From positions 1-64,000 of the forward strand of contig VBIQ01000013.1 of NCBI GenBank assembly GCA_005880985.1: a DNA stretch of 64,000 nt, written 5' to 3'. Below the pieces are notes generated by a model. It did not search any database. It was given only the letters and a program-made list of their open reading frames with translations, and was not told where the DNA came from. Source of the DNA: Chloroflexota bacterium (lineage in GTDB: Bacteria > Chloroflexota > Dormibacteria > Aeolococcales > Aeolococcaceae). Shown piece by piece: positions 17,184 through 24,747 of the stretch. The position numbers and the translations under genes are program-made. How positions within the stretch are numbered: the stretch's first letter is position 1; each line of letters opens with the position of its first letter.

Positions 17184-18239
17184 ATGCAGCGAGGCAGACT
17201 TCGGCTGGTGAAGAACCTCCTCCGGCGTGCGACGGCCCTAATTCGGCGATCCAAGAGGCAGGCCCTGTCGCTTCTCGCCGCGGTCTCGCTCATGGCCGGT
17301 TTTTCGGTGGTATCGAGTCCATCCGCGCTGGCAGCCGGGTTGACCAACCTGAGCTGGTCCGTATCGAACAACCAGGCTGCGGCCACCGCAACGAACTACA
17401 GCTATTCGTTCAAGACCGCGACTACGGGCACAATCAAGACAATCACCTTCACAGTGTCCGGTGCAGGCTTGGGCGGAGCCCCGGCCATTGTTGTCGCCTA
17501 CGGCATCGGTGCCGGATCGGTGGCACGGGCGGGACAGGTAATCACCTACACCGTGACGGCGGCGGTCAGCGTCTCCGCTGGCATCCCCATCTTCGTTCAG
17601 CTTTCGGGGATGACCAATCCGGCCGCTGGAAGCTACACCACCGCGATCGCGACCAACACCGCTGTTCCGGCGGTGATTGACAGCGGCACCACGCCAGCAG
17701 TGGTATTCGCAGCGAGTAATACAGCGAAGACCATTGTGGTTGCCCAGAGCCTGACCTTTACGCTGGATGCAACGGCCTTCCAGCTCAACATGGATCCCAG
17801 TCTTCCGGCCCTCGCCGACCAGAGCTATACCATCAATCTCACGGTGCTCACCAACGCGAACTCTGGGTACACGATGACCGTCTCCGACAATGCCACGGGT
17901 TTGCAGAGTTCATCGACGGGGAACCCAACGATCCCACAAGTGTCAACGTCAATGTCAACGGCCATCGCCTGGCCAGCGGCCCCAGCAATTGCTACTGGTT
18001 ACACGGCGACCGGCACCGGCGTGGGCGATGCCGGGTTCGCTGTCAATGCGGCCTTCGCCGCCGGCACGAAGTACGCGGGCTACCGCAGCGCCGGGGACAT
18101 CGTGGCGCTCAGCACCACTGCGACTGGGGCCACCGCGAACACGATTGCCATCACAGACCAGACCTCCATCGATTACGCGACCCAGGCTGGCACGTTCACA
18201 GACACCATCACCTACACCGCGACGCCAAACTACAGCTGA
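17184..18239 (+). CDS. Secreted surface protein, Thr/Ala-rich beta-type repeats
   Basis: 351 residues from ATG 17184, with GGAG about 9 bases ahead. A long basic N-terminus (RRATALIRRSKR) and hydrophobic core ending SPSALAAG (residues 29-51) form the signal peptide. The mature chain is almost entirely small residues with alternating Thr/Val patterns (e.g. TYTVTAAVSVSAGIPIFVQL), as in secreted beta-sandwich surface proteins. No cysteine cluster, no anchor and no catalytic motif. It is 8 bases before the next gene, whose product resembles a membrane-anchored binding partner, so the two are probably expressed and exported together. Family not recognised. Confidence 0.7.
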   Translation: MQRGRLRLVKNLLRRATALIRRSKRQALSLLAAVSLMAGFSVVSSPSALAAGLTNLSWSVSNNQAAATATNYSYSFKTATTGTIKTITFTVSGAGLGGAPAIVVAYGIGAGSVARAGQVITYTVTAAVSVSAGIPIFVQLSGMTNPAAGSYTTAIATNTAVPAVIDSGTTPAVVFAASNTAKTIVVAQSLTFTLDATAFQLNMDPSLPALADQSYTINLTVLTNANSGYTMTVSDNATGLQSSSTGNPTIPQVSTSMSTAIAWPAAPAIATGYTATGTGVGDAGFAVNAAFAAGTKYAGYRSAGDIVALSTTATGATANTIAITDQTSIDYATQAGTFTDTITYTATPNYS

Positions 18240-18247
18240 TCGTATGA

Positions 18248-19270
18248 GTGGCGGGACCTAGAAGCGTGAGGCGGTTCATGGCGGGCATCGTTGCCTTGGT
18301 GGTGGCCGCCCTGGTCGCGCCAGTCGGCGCTGTCGCAGCGTCATCGCCATCTCCGGGTCCCCATTCCCCCCGCTCGCTGGCTGTCTCCGTTCCAGCCGAT
18401 CCAGTGCCGCTCGTCCCAGGCGACACCTCTCCGATCCACATACGGGTCCTCAATCCGGGGTCCACGTCCGTCACCGTGACGGTGAAGGGAGAAGGGGTCA
18501 CCCTGGGTGACAACGGAACGACCCGCTTCACGGGCGCACCTGATCCGCAGTGGGCGGGCAACACCGACTTCCCGCCTGACGACCTCACCGTGCCAGCCCA
18601 GGGCTTCATCGACGTCTCGATCACGGTGCACGTGCCAGCGCACATCAATCCCGATCTCTACTACATCGGGTTTGTGGTCACGCCCATTGCGACAGCCAGC
18701 GGCAGCGTAATAGTTATCAACCAGATTGGGGCGTTCTTCATCATCAACGTCCCCGGTCCCCGCGATAGGAAGCTTGCGGCTGACCTCAATGTTCCTGGCC
18801 TCAACTGGGGCCCCATCCACCTCGGAAGCCTGCTGATCGGGGATCAGGTTGTCGGCAAGCTGACCGCACACAACGTCGGGCCGTCATCCGTGCAGTTCTT
18901 CGGCGAGAACGACGCCACGCACGCGCCGTTTAGCGGCACTCCTTCTCAGCAGCGCATCAACAAGTCATTGCTCCCAATTCGGCGGTCACGCTCCTTGCAG
19001 GTCACCGCGCAGCCCGCGTTCCCGATCGACATGGTCACGATGACGGTCACCCTGACCTATCCTGACCAGACCGATGTCGCAACAAAGCAGATCGTACTCA
19101 CCAAAAGCATGCTGGTGATCAGCCCCTGGGTGATTGTGGTCGTCGGCGTGCTCCTTGCCCTGGTGGTGTGTTGGAGGCTGTACGCCAGGCATCGACGACG
19201 GTCAAGACGGCAAGCGACCGCAAACTCGACCGCCGGTCCGCCCAAGGCGCGTAGCTCCGCGACTCGCTGA
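18248..19270 (+). CDS. Membrane-anchored extracellular Ig-like protein (DUF916-like layout)
   Basis: 340 residues from GTG 18248; a later GTG (18266) or ATG 18278 would also keep the signal peptide (FMAGIVALVVAALVAPVGAVA). The outside part has two Ig-like beta domains: residues about 42-150 (LAVSVPADPVPLVPGDTSPI... VPAQGFIDVSITVHVPAH) and 155-275. One C-terminal helix (WVIVVVGVLLALVVCWRLYA) follows, with a strongly basic tail. This signal/Ig/Ig/TM/basic-tail layout is that of the proteins paired with WxL surface proteins in Firmicutes (DUF916/DUF3324). No WxL motif is seen in the neighbour, so only the layout is shared. Probably displays or holds the protein encoded at 17184. Confidence 0.65.
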   Translation: MAGPRSVRRFMAGIVALVVAALVAPVGAVAASSPSPGPHSPRSLAVSVPADPVPLVPGDTSPIHIRVLNPGSTSVTVTVKGEGVTLGDNGTTRFTGAPDPQWAGNTDFPPDDLTVPAQGFIDVSITVHVPAHINPDLYYIGFVVTPIATASGSVIVINQIGAFFIINVPGPRDRKLAADLNVPGLNWGPIHLGSLLIGDQVVGKLTAHNVGPSSVQFFGENDATHAPFSGTPSQQRINKSLLPIRRSRSLQVTAQPAFPIDMVTMTVTLTYPDQTDVATKQIVLTKSMLVISPWVIVVVGVLLALVVCWRLYARHRRRSRRQATANSTAGPPKARSSATR

Positions 19271-19361
19271 CTCGAGGTTTTCTGCAGCGGTTCCGCAGCC
19301 CTTCCACCGCGACTCAGCGGCGGTTCCGCCCGAATTCAGCCCGAGTTCAGAAAACGCGACG

Positions 19362-19437
19362 TGGTGGAGATGGGCGGGCTCGAACCGCCGACCCCCTGCT
19401 TGCAAAGCAGGTGCTCTCCCAGCTGAGCTACATCCCC
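19362..19437 (-). tRNA. tRNA-Ala (UGC)
   Basis: 76 nt on the minus strand with encoded CCA. Acceptor stem GGGGATG/CATCTCC (one G-T pair), D-arm AGCTCAGCTGGGAGAGC, anticodon stem CCTGC/GCAGG with loop TTTGCAA (anticodon TGC), T-loop GGTTCGAGCC. Confidence 0.97.
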
Positions 19438-19499
19438 ACGACGCCGGGCCCCACCACAATTGCCGGCATAAGCATACCCACCTTGAGGTCACCGGCTCG

Positions 19500-20081
19500 A
19501 TGGATCTGAGATCGCTCTGGTTCCGGGGCCTGGCCGCCGTCTGCTACCGGCGGATGATCTTGGTCGAGTGCTATCTCGACAATCCGCCGCCAGACCCGGG
19601 GGAGGAGGCCAACGAGATCCAGAGCGAACTTCAGGACTCTGAATGGCGGGAGTATTTGCGCTTCGACCGAGAGGTCAACGCCGACGAGCTCCAACGAAGG
19701 CGCCAAGCCGGCCATGTCTGCCTGATCATCCGCAGAGATGGAGTCCTGGTGTGCGCTCATTGGTCGGTCCTGGGACCCGGCAGCGCATACATCGCCTACC
19801 TCGACACGACGATCCCTTTGGGCACCGCAGAGCGCTACGTCTACGGTGCCCTCACAGCACCCTCGCTGCGCGCTCAAGGTCTGGCAACAAGAAGTTGGCA
19901 GCGTTCGCTGCGCTGGGCCTGGGATGCCGACTTCCGGCACAGTGTCTCAGCAGTCCTGCCAGAGAGCAGGAGCAGTCTGGCGGTCGGCGCCCGAGTGGGC
20001 TACCGCCAGACTGCCCTCATCGGCTACTGCAAGCTCGGTCCCTGGCGACGGGAGTTCAGGCGCGCGCTGCCCCGAGCATGA
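19500..20081 (+). CDS. GNAT-family N-acetyltransferase-like protein
   Basis: 193 residues from ATG 19500, just downstream of the oppositely oriented tRNA-Ala. The frame stays open far upstream, across the tRNA, but that part cannot be coding. The chain has the GNAT order: strands VCLIIRRDGVLVCAHW and AYIAYLDTTIPL, the acetyl-CoA loop region TAPSLRAQGLATRSWQRSLRWA (split here as APSLRAQGLATRSW, with RAQGLA in place of RxxGxG/A), then VLPESRSSLAVGARVGYRQT, matching the usual xNxxSxxxxxxxGF segment. Substrate unknown. It lies among the ligase genes and could acylate an intermediate, but it is transcribed separately from them. Confidence 0.65.
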   Translation: MDLRSLWFRGLAAVCYRRMILVECYLDNPPPDPGEEANEIQSELQDSEWREYLRFDREVNADELQRRRQAGHVCLIIRRDGVLVCAHWSVLGPGSAYIAYLDTTIPLGTAERYVYGALTAPSLRAQGLATRSWQRSLRWAWDADFRHSVSAVLPESRSSLAVGARVGYRQTALIGYCKLGPWRREFRRALPRA

Positions 20082-20100
20082 GTGCGCGCGAACGGGGCCG

Positions 20101-20886
20101 CTACCCCGTCTTGGCCGTCACCGCGAGCAGGTTGCGCGCCACCAGCGAGCCAGCCCGGCGCCGAAGCAGCCGTTCAGCCAGAAGGGCACCGGCGCGCGGC
20201 GGGAACATATGCCGGCCGACACCGAGAAAGTAGTTGTAATAGCGCAGTTCGATGACACGCAAACCCGCACGGGTACAGTGCTCGATCGCCTCGCTCTTCG
20301 CATACACGCGAATCGATGGCGCCACCAGCGACTCGTCCCAGCTGCGCCGGCCGGGTAGATGGCTGCCGATTACCCGCAGGACGCTGGTGCGGTTGGTGAA
20401 CGAGAAGACGGCCCAACCGCCCGGGCGAAGAATCCGGGCCACCTCACAAAGGAAGGAATCCACAACGGCGAGGCGGCCGGTCACCGATGTCGCGACGACA
20501 CCGTCGATGGTGGACGCGCGCAGCGGGAGATGAGTGATGTCAGCCGATATGAACCTGGGAGCGAGAGGCATCGCGCCGAATCGCCCCCGGGCGACAGCCA
20601 GCATCTCCTCGCGGCGGTCCACGGCGATCATCCGAAGCCCACCCTGGGCCAGCTCGGCCGCCAGATGGCCGGTACCACAGCCTGCATCCAGCCACTGCTC
20701 CCCCGACGCCGCCCGAGCCAGGCACTCCTCGCGGGCGAGCTCGGCGCCGTGGCGAAAGATGTACTGGATCGGGGTGGGCCGAGGGGACTCGTAAATGGCT
20801 GCCCACTTCCGTGGGTCGCTATCGAGGGTCAAGGCACGGATATCCTGATCGACACATGACCCAACAGACGAATGCCGCGCGCCCAT
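20101..20886 (-). CDS. Class I SAM-dependent methyltransferase
   Basis: 261 residues from ATG 20886. Motif I EQWLDAGCGTGHLAAELA (about 63-80) binds S-adenosylmethionine, followed by the acidic end of strand 2 (MIAVDRREEML), FISADITHLPLRASTIDGVV (motif II/III region) and ARILRPGGWAVFSF (motif IV). It belongs to the Methyltransf_11/UbiE-like group acting on small molecules. Its 5' end overlaps the divergent Mur-ligase gene by 31 bases if both ATGs are used; a TTG at 20832 would remove the overlap. Placement next to a MurF-like ligase and PaaK-like genes suggests methylation of the same product. Confidence 0.85.
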   Translation of the reverse strand: MGARHSSVGSCVDQDIRALTLDSDPRKWAAIYESPRPTPIQYIFRHGAELAREECLARAASGEQWLDAGCGTGHLAAELAQGGLRMIAVDRREEMLAVARGRFGAMPLAPRFISADITHLPLRASTIDGVVATSVTGRLAVVDSFLCEVARILRPGGWAVFSFTNRTSVLRVIGSHLPGRRSWDESLVAPSIRVYAKSEAIEHCTRAGLRVIELRYYNYFLGVGRHMFPPRAGALLAERLLRRRAGSLVARNLLAVTAKTG

Positions 20887-22199
20887 CCGAGCGAGCTAAG
20901 CGGTCCGCGCCTCTGGCGATGCTGTATACGATCGGTGCGAGGTTTCCGGTTGTGGCACGACTCCCTCGGCCGTTGCAATTCCTGATCCGGCGCAGCCTGG
21001 TGGAGATCCCCGCGCGCCTGAACCGCGCACGGTGCAGTCGCACCACTGTGGTCGGCGTCACCGGGTCGATGGGCAAGACCACGACCACGCATCTGCTCAC
21101 GACGATCCTCGCAGCCACGGGGTCGACGGTGACAAACCGCCGCGACGACAACGGGCTCGGCGGAGTGCCGGCGACCATCCGTGCAATCCGACTCTCGGAC
21201 CGCTTTGCCGTCGTCGAGGCCGGCATCTTCGACCAGCCCGGCGAGATGCGCTGGATGGCTGGGCTCATGCGGCCGGAGGTCGCCATTCTCACCGGGATCG
21301 GCGAGGATCACTCGAGCGCGTACGGCTCGCGTGAGCGGGTCGCTCTCGAGAAGCGCGCGCTCCTGGAGCGACTCGGCCGCGATGGCACGGCGGTTGTCAA
21401 CAGCGACGACGAGTTGGCACGGCGGATGGCACGTGGCATTTCGTGTCGGGTCGTGCTGGCCGGGTCGTCTCCGGATGCGGATGTCCGGGTCGTATCGGCG
21501 AAGCTCGCCTGGCCGGACGGGCTCGATCTCCAGCTCGCCATCCGGGAACAACTGCTCCAGGCGCGTGTCCCCCTCCACGCAACGCACCTCGCCCCGCTCG
21601 CCGCGCTGGCGGTGGCCGCCGCCGAGGCCTGCGGCATCCCCGCGCCGCGCGCCGTCGAGGCGATCACAACGTTCGAGCCGCCCCACGGGCGCATGAACCT
21701 CGTCGACGGGCCGAACGGCTCGCGATTCCTCATGGACGATTACAAGAGCCGGATCGCGAACGCGGTGCTCGCGGTTCGCGCCCTGGGCGAAGCGCCGGCC
21801 CAGCGCAGGATCGCGGTCCTCGGTGAGGCCCAGGAGTGCATTCACACCGCTGCCACGTATGCTCCGGTCGCGGCTGCCCTACCGGCCTGCGCAGATATCC
21901 TGATCAGCGTCGGCAGATCGGGGCCACCCTTCACCGAACTCCTCCGGGGGACGCCGTTGGCCGGCTGCCACACCTCGGTGGACACCGTCGATGCGGCGGT
22001 CTCTGCGCTTGCCGACCTGCGCGAGGGCGACCTGGTCCTGGTGCACGGTGCGACGCGCCAGCACCTGAAACGGATCAAGCTGATCCTTGACGGCATCGAC
22101 GTAGGCTGCCGGGTACGGCGCTGCACCTTCCCTCAGCCCTGCCCCGACTGCCGGTTTCTCTCATCGGAGCCGCCCGCGCGCAACATCGAAGCGCGGTGA
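20856..22199 (+). CDS. MurF-like amide ligase with a non-standard N-terminus
   Basis: 447 residues from ATG 20856 (an in-frame ATG at 20919 would avoid overlap with the divergent gene). The central Mur domain has the P-loop VTGSMGKTTTTHLL at about residue 70, DDNGLGGVPATIRAI and VVEAGIFDQPGEMRWMAGL (the MurF-type 'GIGVP...GxxxPGEI' region), TGIGEDHSSAYGS and AVVNSDDELARRMA; the C-terminal domain has FLMDDYKSRIANAV and RRIAVLGEAQE. Mur ligases couple a carboxylate to an amine through an acyl phosphate. True MurF has a ~100-residue UDP-sugar domain before the P-loop; here there are only ~65 unrelated, partly hydrophobic residues. The end carries CTFPQPCPDC, a possible metal site. Its 3' end overlaps the convergent C2 gene by 39 bases. 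Confidence 0.8.
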   Translation: MTQQTNAARPSERAKRSAPLAMLYTIGARFPVVARLPRPLQFLIRRSLVEIPARLNRARCSRTTVVGVTGSMGKTTTTHLLTTILAATGSTVTNRRDDNGLGGVPATIRAIRLSDRFAVVEAGIFDQPGEMRWMAGLMRPEVAILTGIGEDHSSAYGSRERVALEKRALLERLGRDGTAVVNSDDELARRMARGISCRVVLAGSSPDADVRVVSAKLAWPDGLDLQLAIREQLLQARVPLHATHLAPLAALAVAAAEACGIPAPRAVEAITTFEPPHGRMNLVDGPNGSRFLMDDYKSRIANAVLAVRALGEAPAQRRIAVLGEAQECIHTAATYAPVAAALPACADILISVGRSGPPFTELLRGTPLAGCHTSVDTVDAAVSALADLREGDLVLVHGATRQHLKRIKLILDGIDVGCRVRRCTFPQPCPDCRFLSSEPPARNIEAR

Positions 22200-23762
22200 G
22201 TGATCCGGACCGCTGACTGTCAAAGGGCGCATCTTGTGTGCATCGCTGAGCGTGGGCGAGCCCCGACGGACCGCTATCGCTGAGCTCTCTCGCCAGAAGC
22301 GCGCCGCCAGCTTCGCGTCAGGCCCGTGCCTCGGCAACTCGGCGAAGAAACCCCGGAGCAGGGCGCCGTCGTCGACACCGGTCAGCGCTGGACCGAGGCG
22401 CACCACCAGCCGCCTGGCGCCGGCACCGTCCTCCTCCTGACGCAGCTGGTAGGAGTCGGGCGGGCCACCAGCAGCGGCGACGACCCGATCCAGCGCGCGG
22501 GTGATGACAGCGACGGCCACGGTGATCCCCTCGATCGATAGCTTCGCCTGGCTGTGAACCCCGGACAGCTGGAGATTGAGACCGGCGTGTCCCATGGGAC
22601 AGCCACAGGGGCGCCGACGCAGCCTCCCCGAATCACCGAGATCGGTGTTGAGCAGGATCTTGCCGGCACCGGCGGACAGCGTGGTGAAGAGGAGCGGCGC
22701 ATCATCGTCGACGGCGCTGTCCGCGGGCGCTGTCAGCACCGCAAGGCGATCGGTGAAGACGTGCATCGCGTCCGGCGAGTCGCCAAAGGGACAGGCGGAG
22801 GCGATCCACCCGGTCTCGGTGGCGACATAGCGGGCGAAGACCGTGGCACCAGTGGCCCTGATGTGCGCGATGCGCGCCGGGGTGAGCGACTCACCGCCGG
22901 CGAAGATCAGACAGCCGCGCAGGTCGATTCTCAGCTGACGCGCCGCTTCGGCGACGCGTGTCGCCGAGCTGGCGAAGGCCTTGAGCACGGCGCGTCCGGC
23001 CCGATCGCGGGCGGACGCGAGCCACCGGGCGACGCTCTCCGCCTCTTCGAAAGCTGTCGGCTCGGGCAGAGGCACCCTCATGCCGAACCCTCTCGCCGTC
23101 GCCCGGATGTAGCGCAGCGCAGCGGCGGACTGCCAGTCAGCCGGCAGATGGGAGAACCAGCGTTCTGGGGGTCGCCGGAAGCGCAGGTGCACCAGAAGGT
23201 TGTGGATGCCTGAGACGCTCGGCGGGCCGGGCAGCCAGAGAGCCCAGGGCGCATCGAGGATCCCGTGACTCTCGAACAGCAGGCACTCGAGCGCCGCTTC
23301 CTCGGCGAACAGGTCCCAGTCGTACGCGACCCGGCTGGGCCGGCGTGACCAAGTTCCACTCGTCGCGCCACGGATCAAGCGCCCGCGCAGGCGCGGTGTG
23401 TCGAAGTCCGACCCGTCGGGCGCGATCGCTTGGCTGCCTCGCCGTATCGGCTCGCGGCAGGTGAATTCGGCTAGTGAGGTCCACACCTCCTGGCGACGGA
23501 GGACGTCCAGAGTCGCCTCGAGGCCGTCGGCAGAGACGGCGCGCTCGAGCCGCGCCGCATCCCAGCCCGCAGCACGGAGAAGCCAGCCGTGAGGCGAACG
23601 AGGATCACCGAATATCGACTCTCGAGCGAGGCGAAGGAACCGGCCTTCTCGATCCTGCAGCCGCCCTCTGAGCTCGTCTGCGGCCCTATCGCCGGCGAGC
23701 GGATCGCGAAGATACCCGACCAGCCCTGCGGCCAGGACCGCCTTCTCCCATTGGCGTCTCAA
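22161..23762 (-). CDS. Divergent PaaK/LuxE-like adenylate-forming protein, family C (copy C2)
   Basis: 533 residues, ATG 23762 overlapping the stop of the binding-protein gene by ATGA. Same plan as C1: helical N-terminal ~120 residues, RGATSGTWSRRPSRVAYDWD in the phosphate-loop position (Gly/Ser/Thr pattern even more degenerate than in C1), LIFAGGESLTPARIAHIRATG, ARYVATETGWIASACPFGD, the cysteine motif RRRPCGCPMGHAGLNLQLSG, and a C-terminal subdomain with PPDSYQLRQEEDG. The eroded loop suggests altered ATP binding or chemistry. Its tail crosses the stop codon of the Mur-like gene on the other strand. Confidence 0.62.
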   Translation of the reverse strand: MRRQWEKAVLAAGLVGYLRDPLAGDRAADELRGRLQDREGRFLRLARESIFGDPRSPHGWLLRAAGWDAARLERAVSADGLEATLDVLRRQEVWTSLAEFTCREPIRRGSQAIAPDGSDFDTPRLRGRLIRGATSGTWSRRPSRVAYDWDLFAEEAALECLLFESHGILDAPWALWLPGPPSVSGIHNLLVHLRFRRPPERWFSHLPADWQSAAALRYIRATARGFGMRVPLPEPTAFEEAESVARWLASARDRAGRAVLKAFASSATRVAEAARQLRIDLRGCLIFAGGESLTPARIAHIRATGATVFARYVATETGWIASACPFGDSPDAMHVFTDRLAVLTAPADSAVDDDAPLLFTTLSAGAGKILLNTDLGDSGRLRRRPCGCPMGHAGLNLQLSGVHSQAKLSIEGITVAVAVITRALDRVVAAAGGPPDSYQLRQEEDGAGARRLVVRLGPALTGVDDGALLRGFFAELPRHGPDAKLAARFWRESSAIAVRRGSPTLSDAHKMRPLTVSGPDHSPRFDVARGRLR

Positions 23763-24667
23763 GGCCGAGAGGGGGTCATCTGCGGAACGCGGTCGAGGAA
23801 GGACAGGTCGGCAAAGCCGCTGGGACGCCGGCTCGCGTATCCCAACTCGAGCATCAGGCTCAGGATCTGCTCCATCGCAGACGCATTGCGGATCGCGCCG
23901 GCGTCCGGCTGGTTGCGGGCGAGTGCCGCTTCGATGAACCGCGCGTGCACCCCGATGTAGCCGGACGCGATGCGCGCCGCCTCAGCCGTGTTCTCGTGGG
24001 TGAACTCGATACCGCGGATGAAGGCGACGACCACAGCCGCCACGAGGTCGGGGTGGGAGTCCCGCAGCTCGGTCGTGGTCGTGAGCGAGCACCCCGGGGC
24101 GCCAGGCCACACGTCGCCAGTTCGCCGGACCACCCGCCCAATGCCAAGCGCCTCCATCATCGTCGCGTATGGCTCAACCATTGAAGCCGCGTCGCAGCCT
24201 TCGCCGAACAGCGCGATGATGGTGCCGTCGCCGGAGGGCTGCCGCATCACCTGTGCGTCCTGCCATCCCAGACTGTCAATGAGGGCCATGGCGGTGAGGT
24301 CTTTCATCCCCCCGCGCAGGGGAACGCAGACTCGCCGCACCTCGGACACGTCGATATCGCGACGCACGACCACAGCCGCCTCCTCGCAGCCCGACCCGCA
24401 GACCACCACCAGCCCCTCTCCCCGCGCCGCGGCCAGTGCCGCCCGCGTCCAGGGGATGACTGCGCACTGGGCCTCACCATTCAGGAGGGCGCGGGGCGCC
24501 GTCCAGGCCGTGGGTTCGAGCTGCAGCCTCGTCTCGACCCCCGCGTCGGCGAAGAAGCCCCGCTCGTGGGCGACGTAAGCCGGGATCTGACAGACGCCAC
24601 GAAGCAGCGAGATGACGATCGCGCGCGCCGATCCGCCGTCACGCCCCCGGGGACCATGGCCCTGCAT
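23759..24667 (-). CDS. NMT1/THI5-like periplasmic-binding-fold protein without signal peptide
   Basis: 302 residues from ATG 24667 (TTG 24673 is just upstream). It follows the NMT1/THI5/SsuA-like fold: VISLLRGVCQIPAYVAHERG at the start of lobe 1, GFFADAGVETRLQLEPTAWT, LLNGEAQCAVIPWTRAALAA, then the second lobe with ALIDSLGWQDAQVMRQPSGD and VEPYATMMEALG. Relatives are usually exported ligand receptors of ABC importers, or enzymes of thiamine-pyrimidine or menaquinone synthesis. Here no signal peptide, lipobox or transporter gene is visible, so a cytosolic enzyme or binding role is more likely. The CCCFC motif of THI5 is absent. Translationally coupled to C2. Confidence 0.65.
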   Translation of the reverse strand: MQGHGPRGRDGGSARAIVISLLRGVCQIPAYVAHERGFFADAGVETRLQLEPTAWTAPRALLNGEAQCAVIPWTRAALAAARGEGLVVVCGSGCEEAAVVVRRDIDVSEVRRVCVPLRGGMKDLTAMALIDSLGWQDAQVMRQPSGDGTIIALFGEGCDAASMVEPYATMMEALGIGRVVRRTGDVWPGAPGCSLTTTTELRDSHPDLVAAVVVAFIRGIEFTHENTAEAARIASGYIGVHARFIEAALARNQPDAGAIRNASAMEQILSLMLELGYASRRPSGFADLSFLDRVPQMTPSRP

Positions 24668-24747
24668 GGGCAACTATGCTATCTCACCCGCGGTCCTCGA
24701 TCTCGCCTTCGCTGGGCGACGGAAATCGCTCGTCTGCGTCAAGCGTC

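Noticed and set aside
19362-19437. tRNA-Ala as an integration site of the ligase cluster
   Set aside because: No second copy of the tRNA 3' end, integrase or direct repeat was noticed at the cluster borders, and the tRNA lies inside rather than at the edge.
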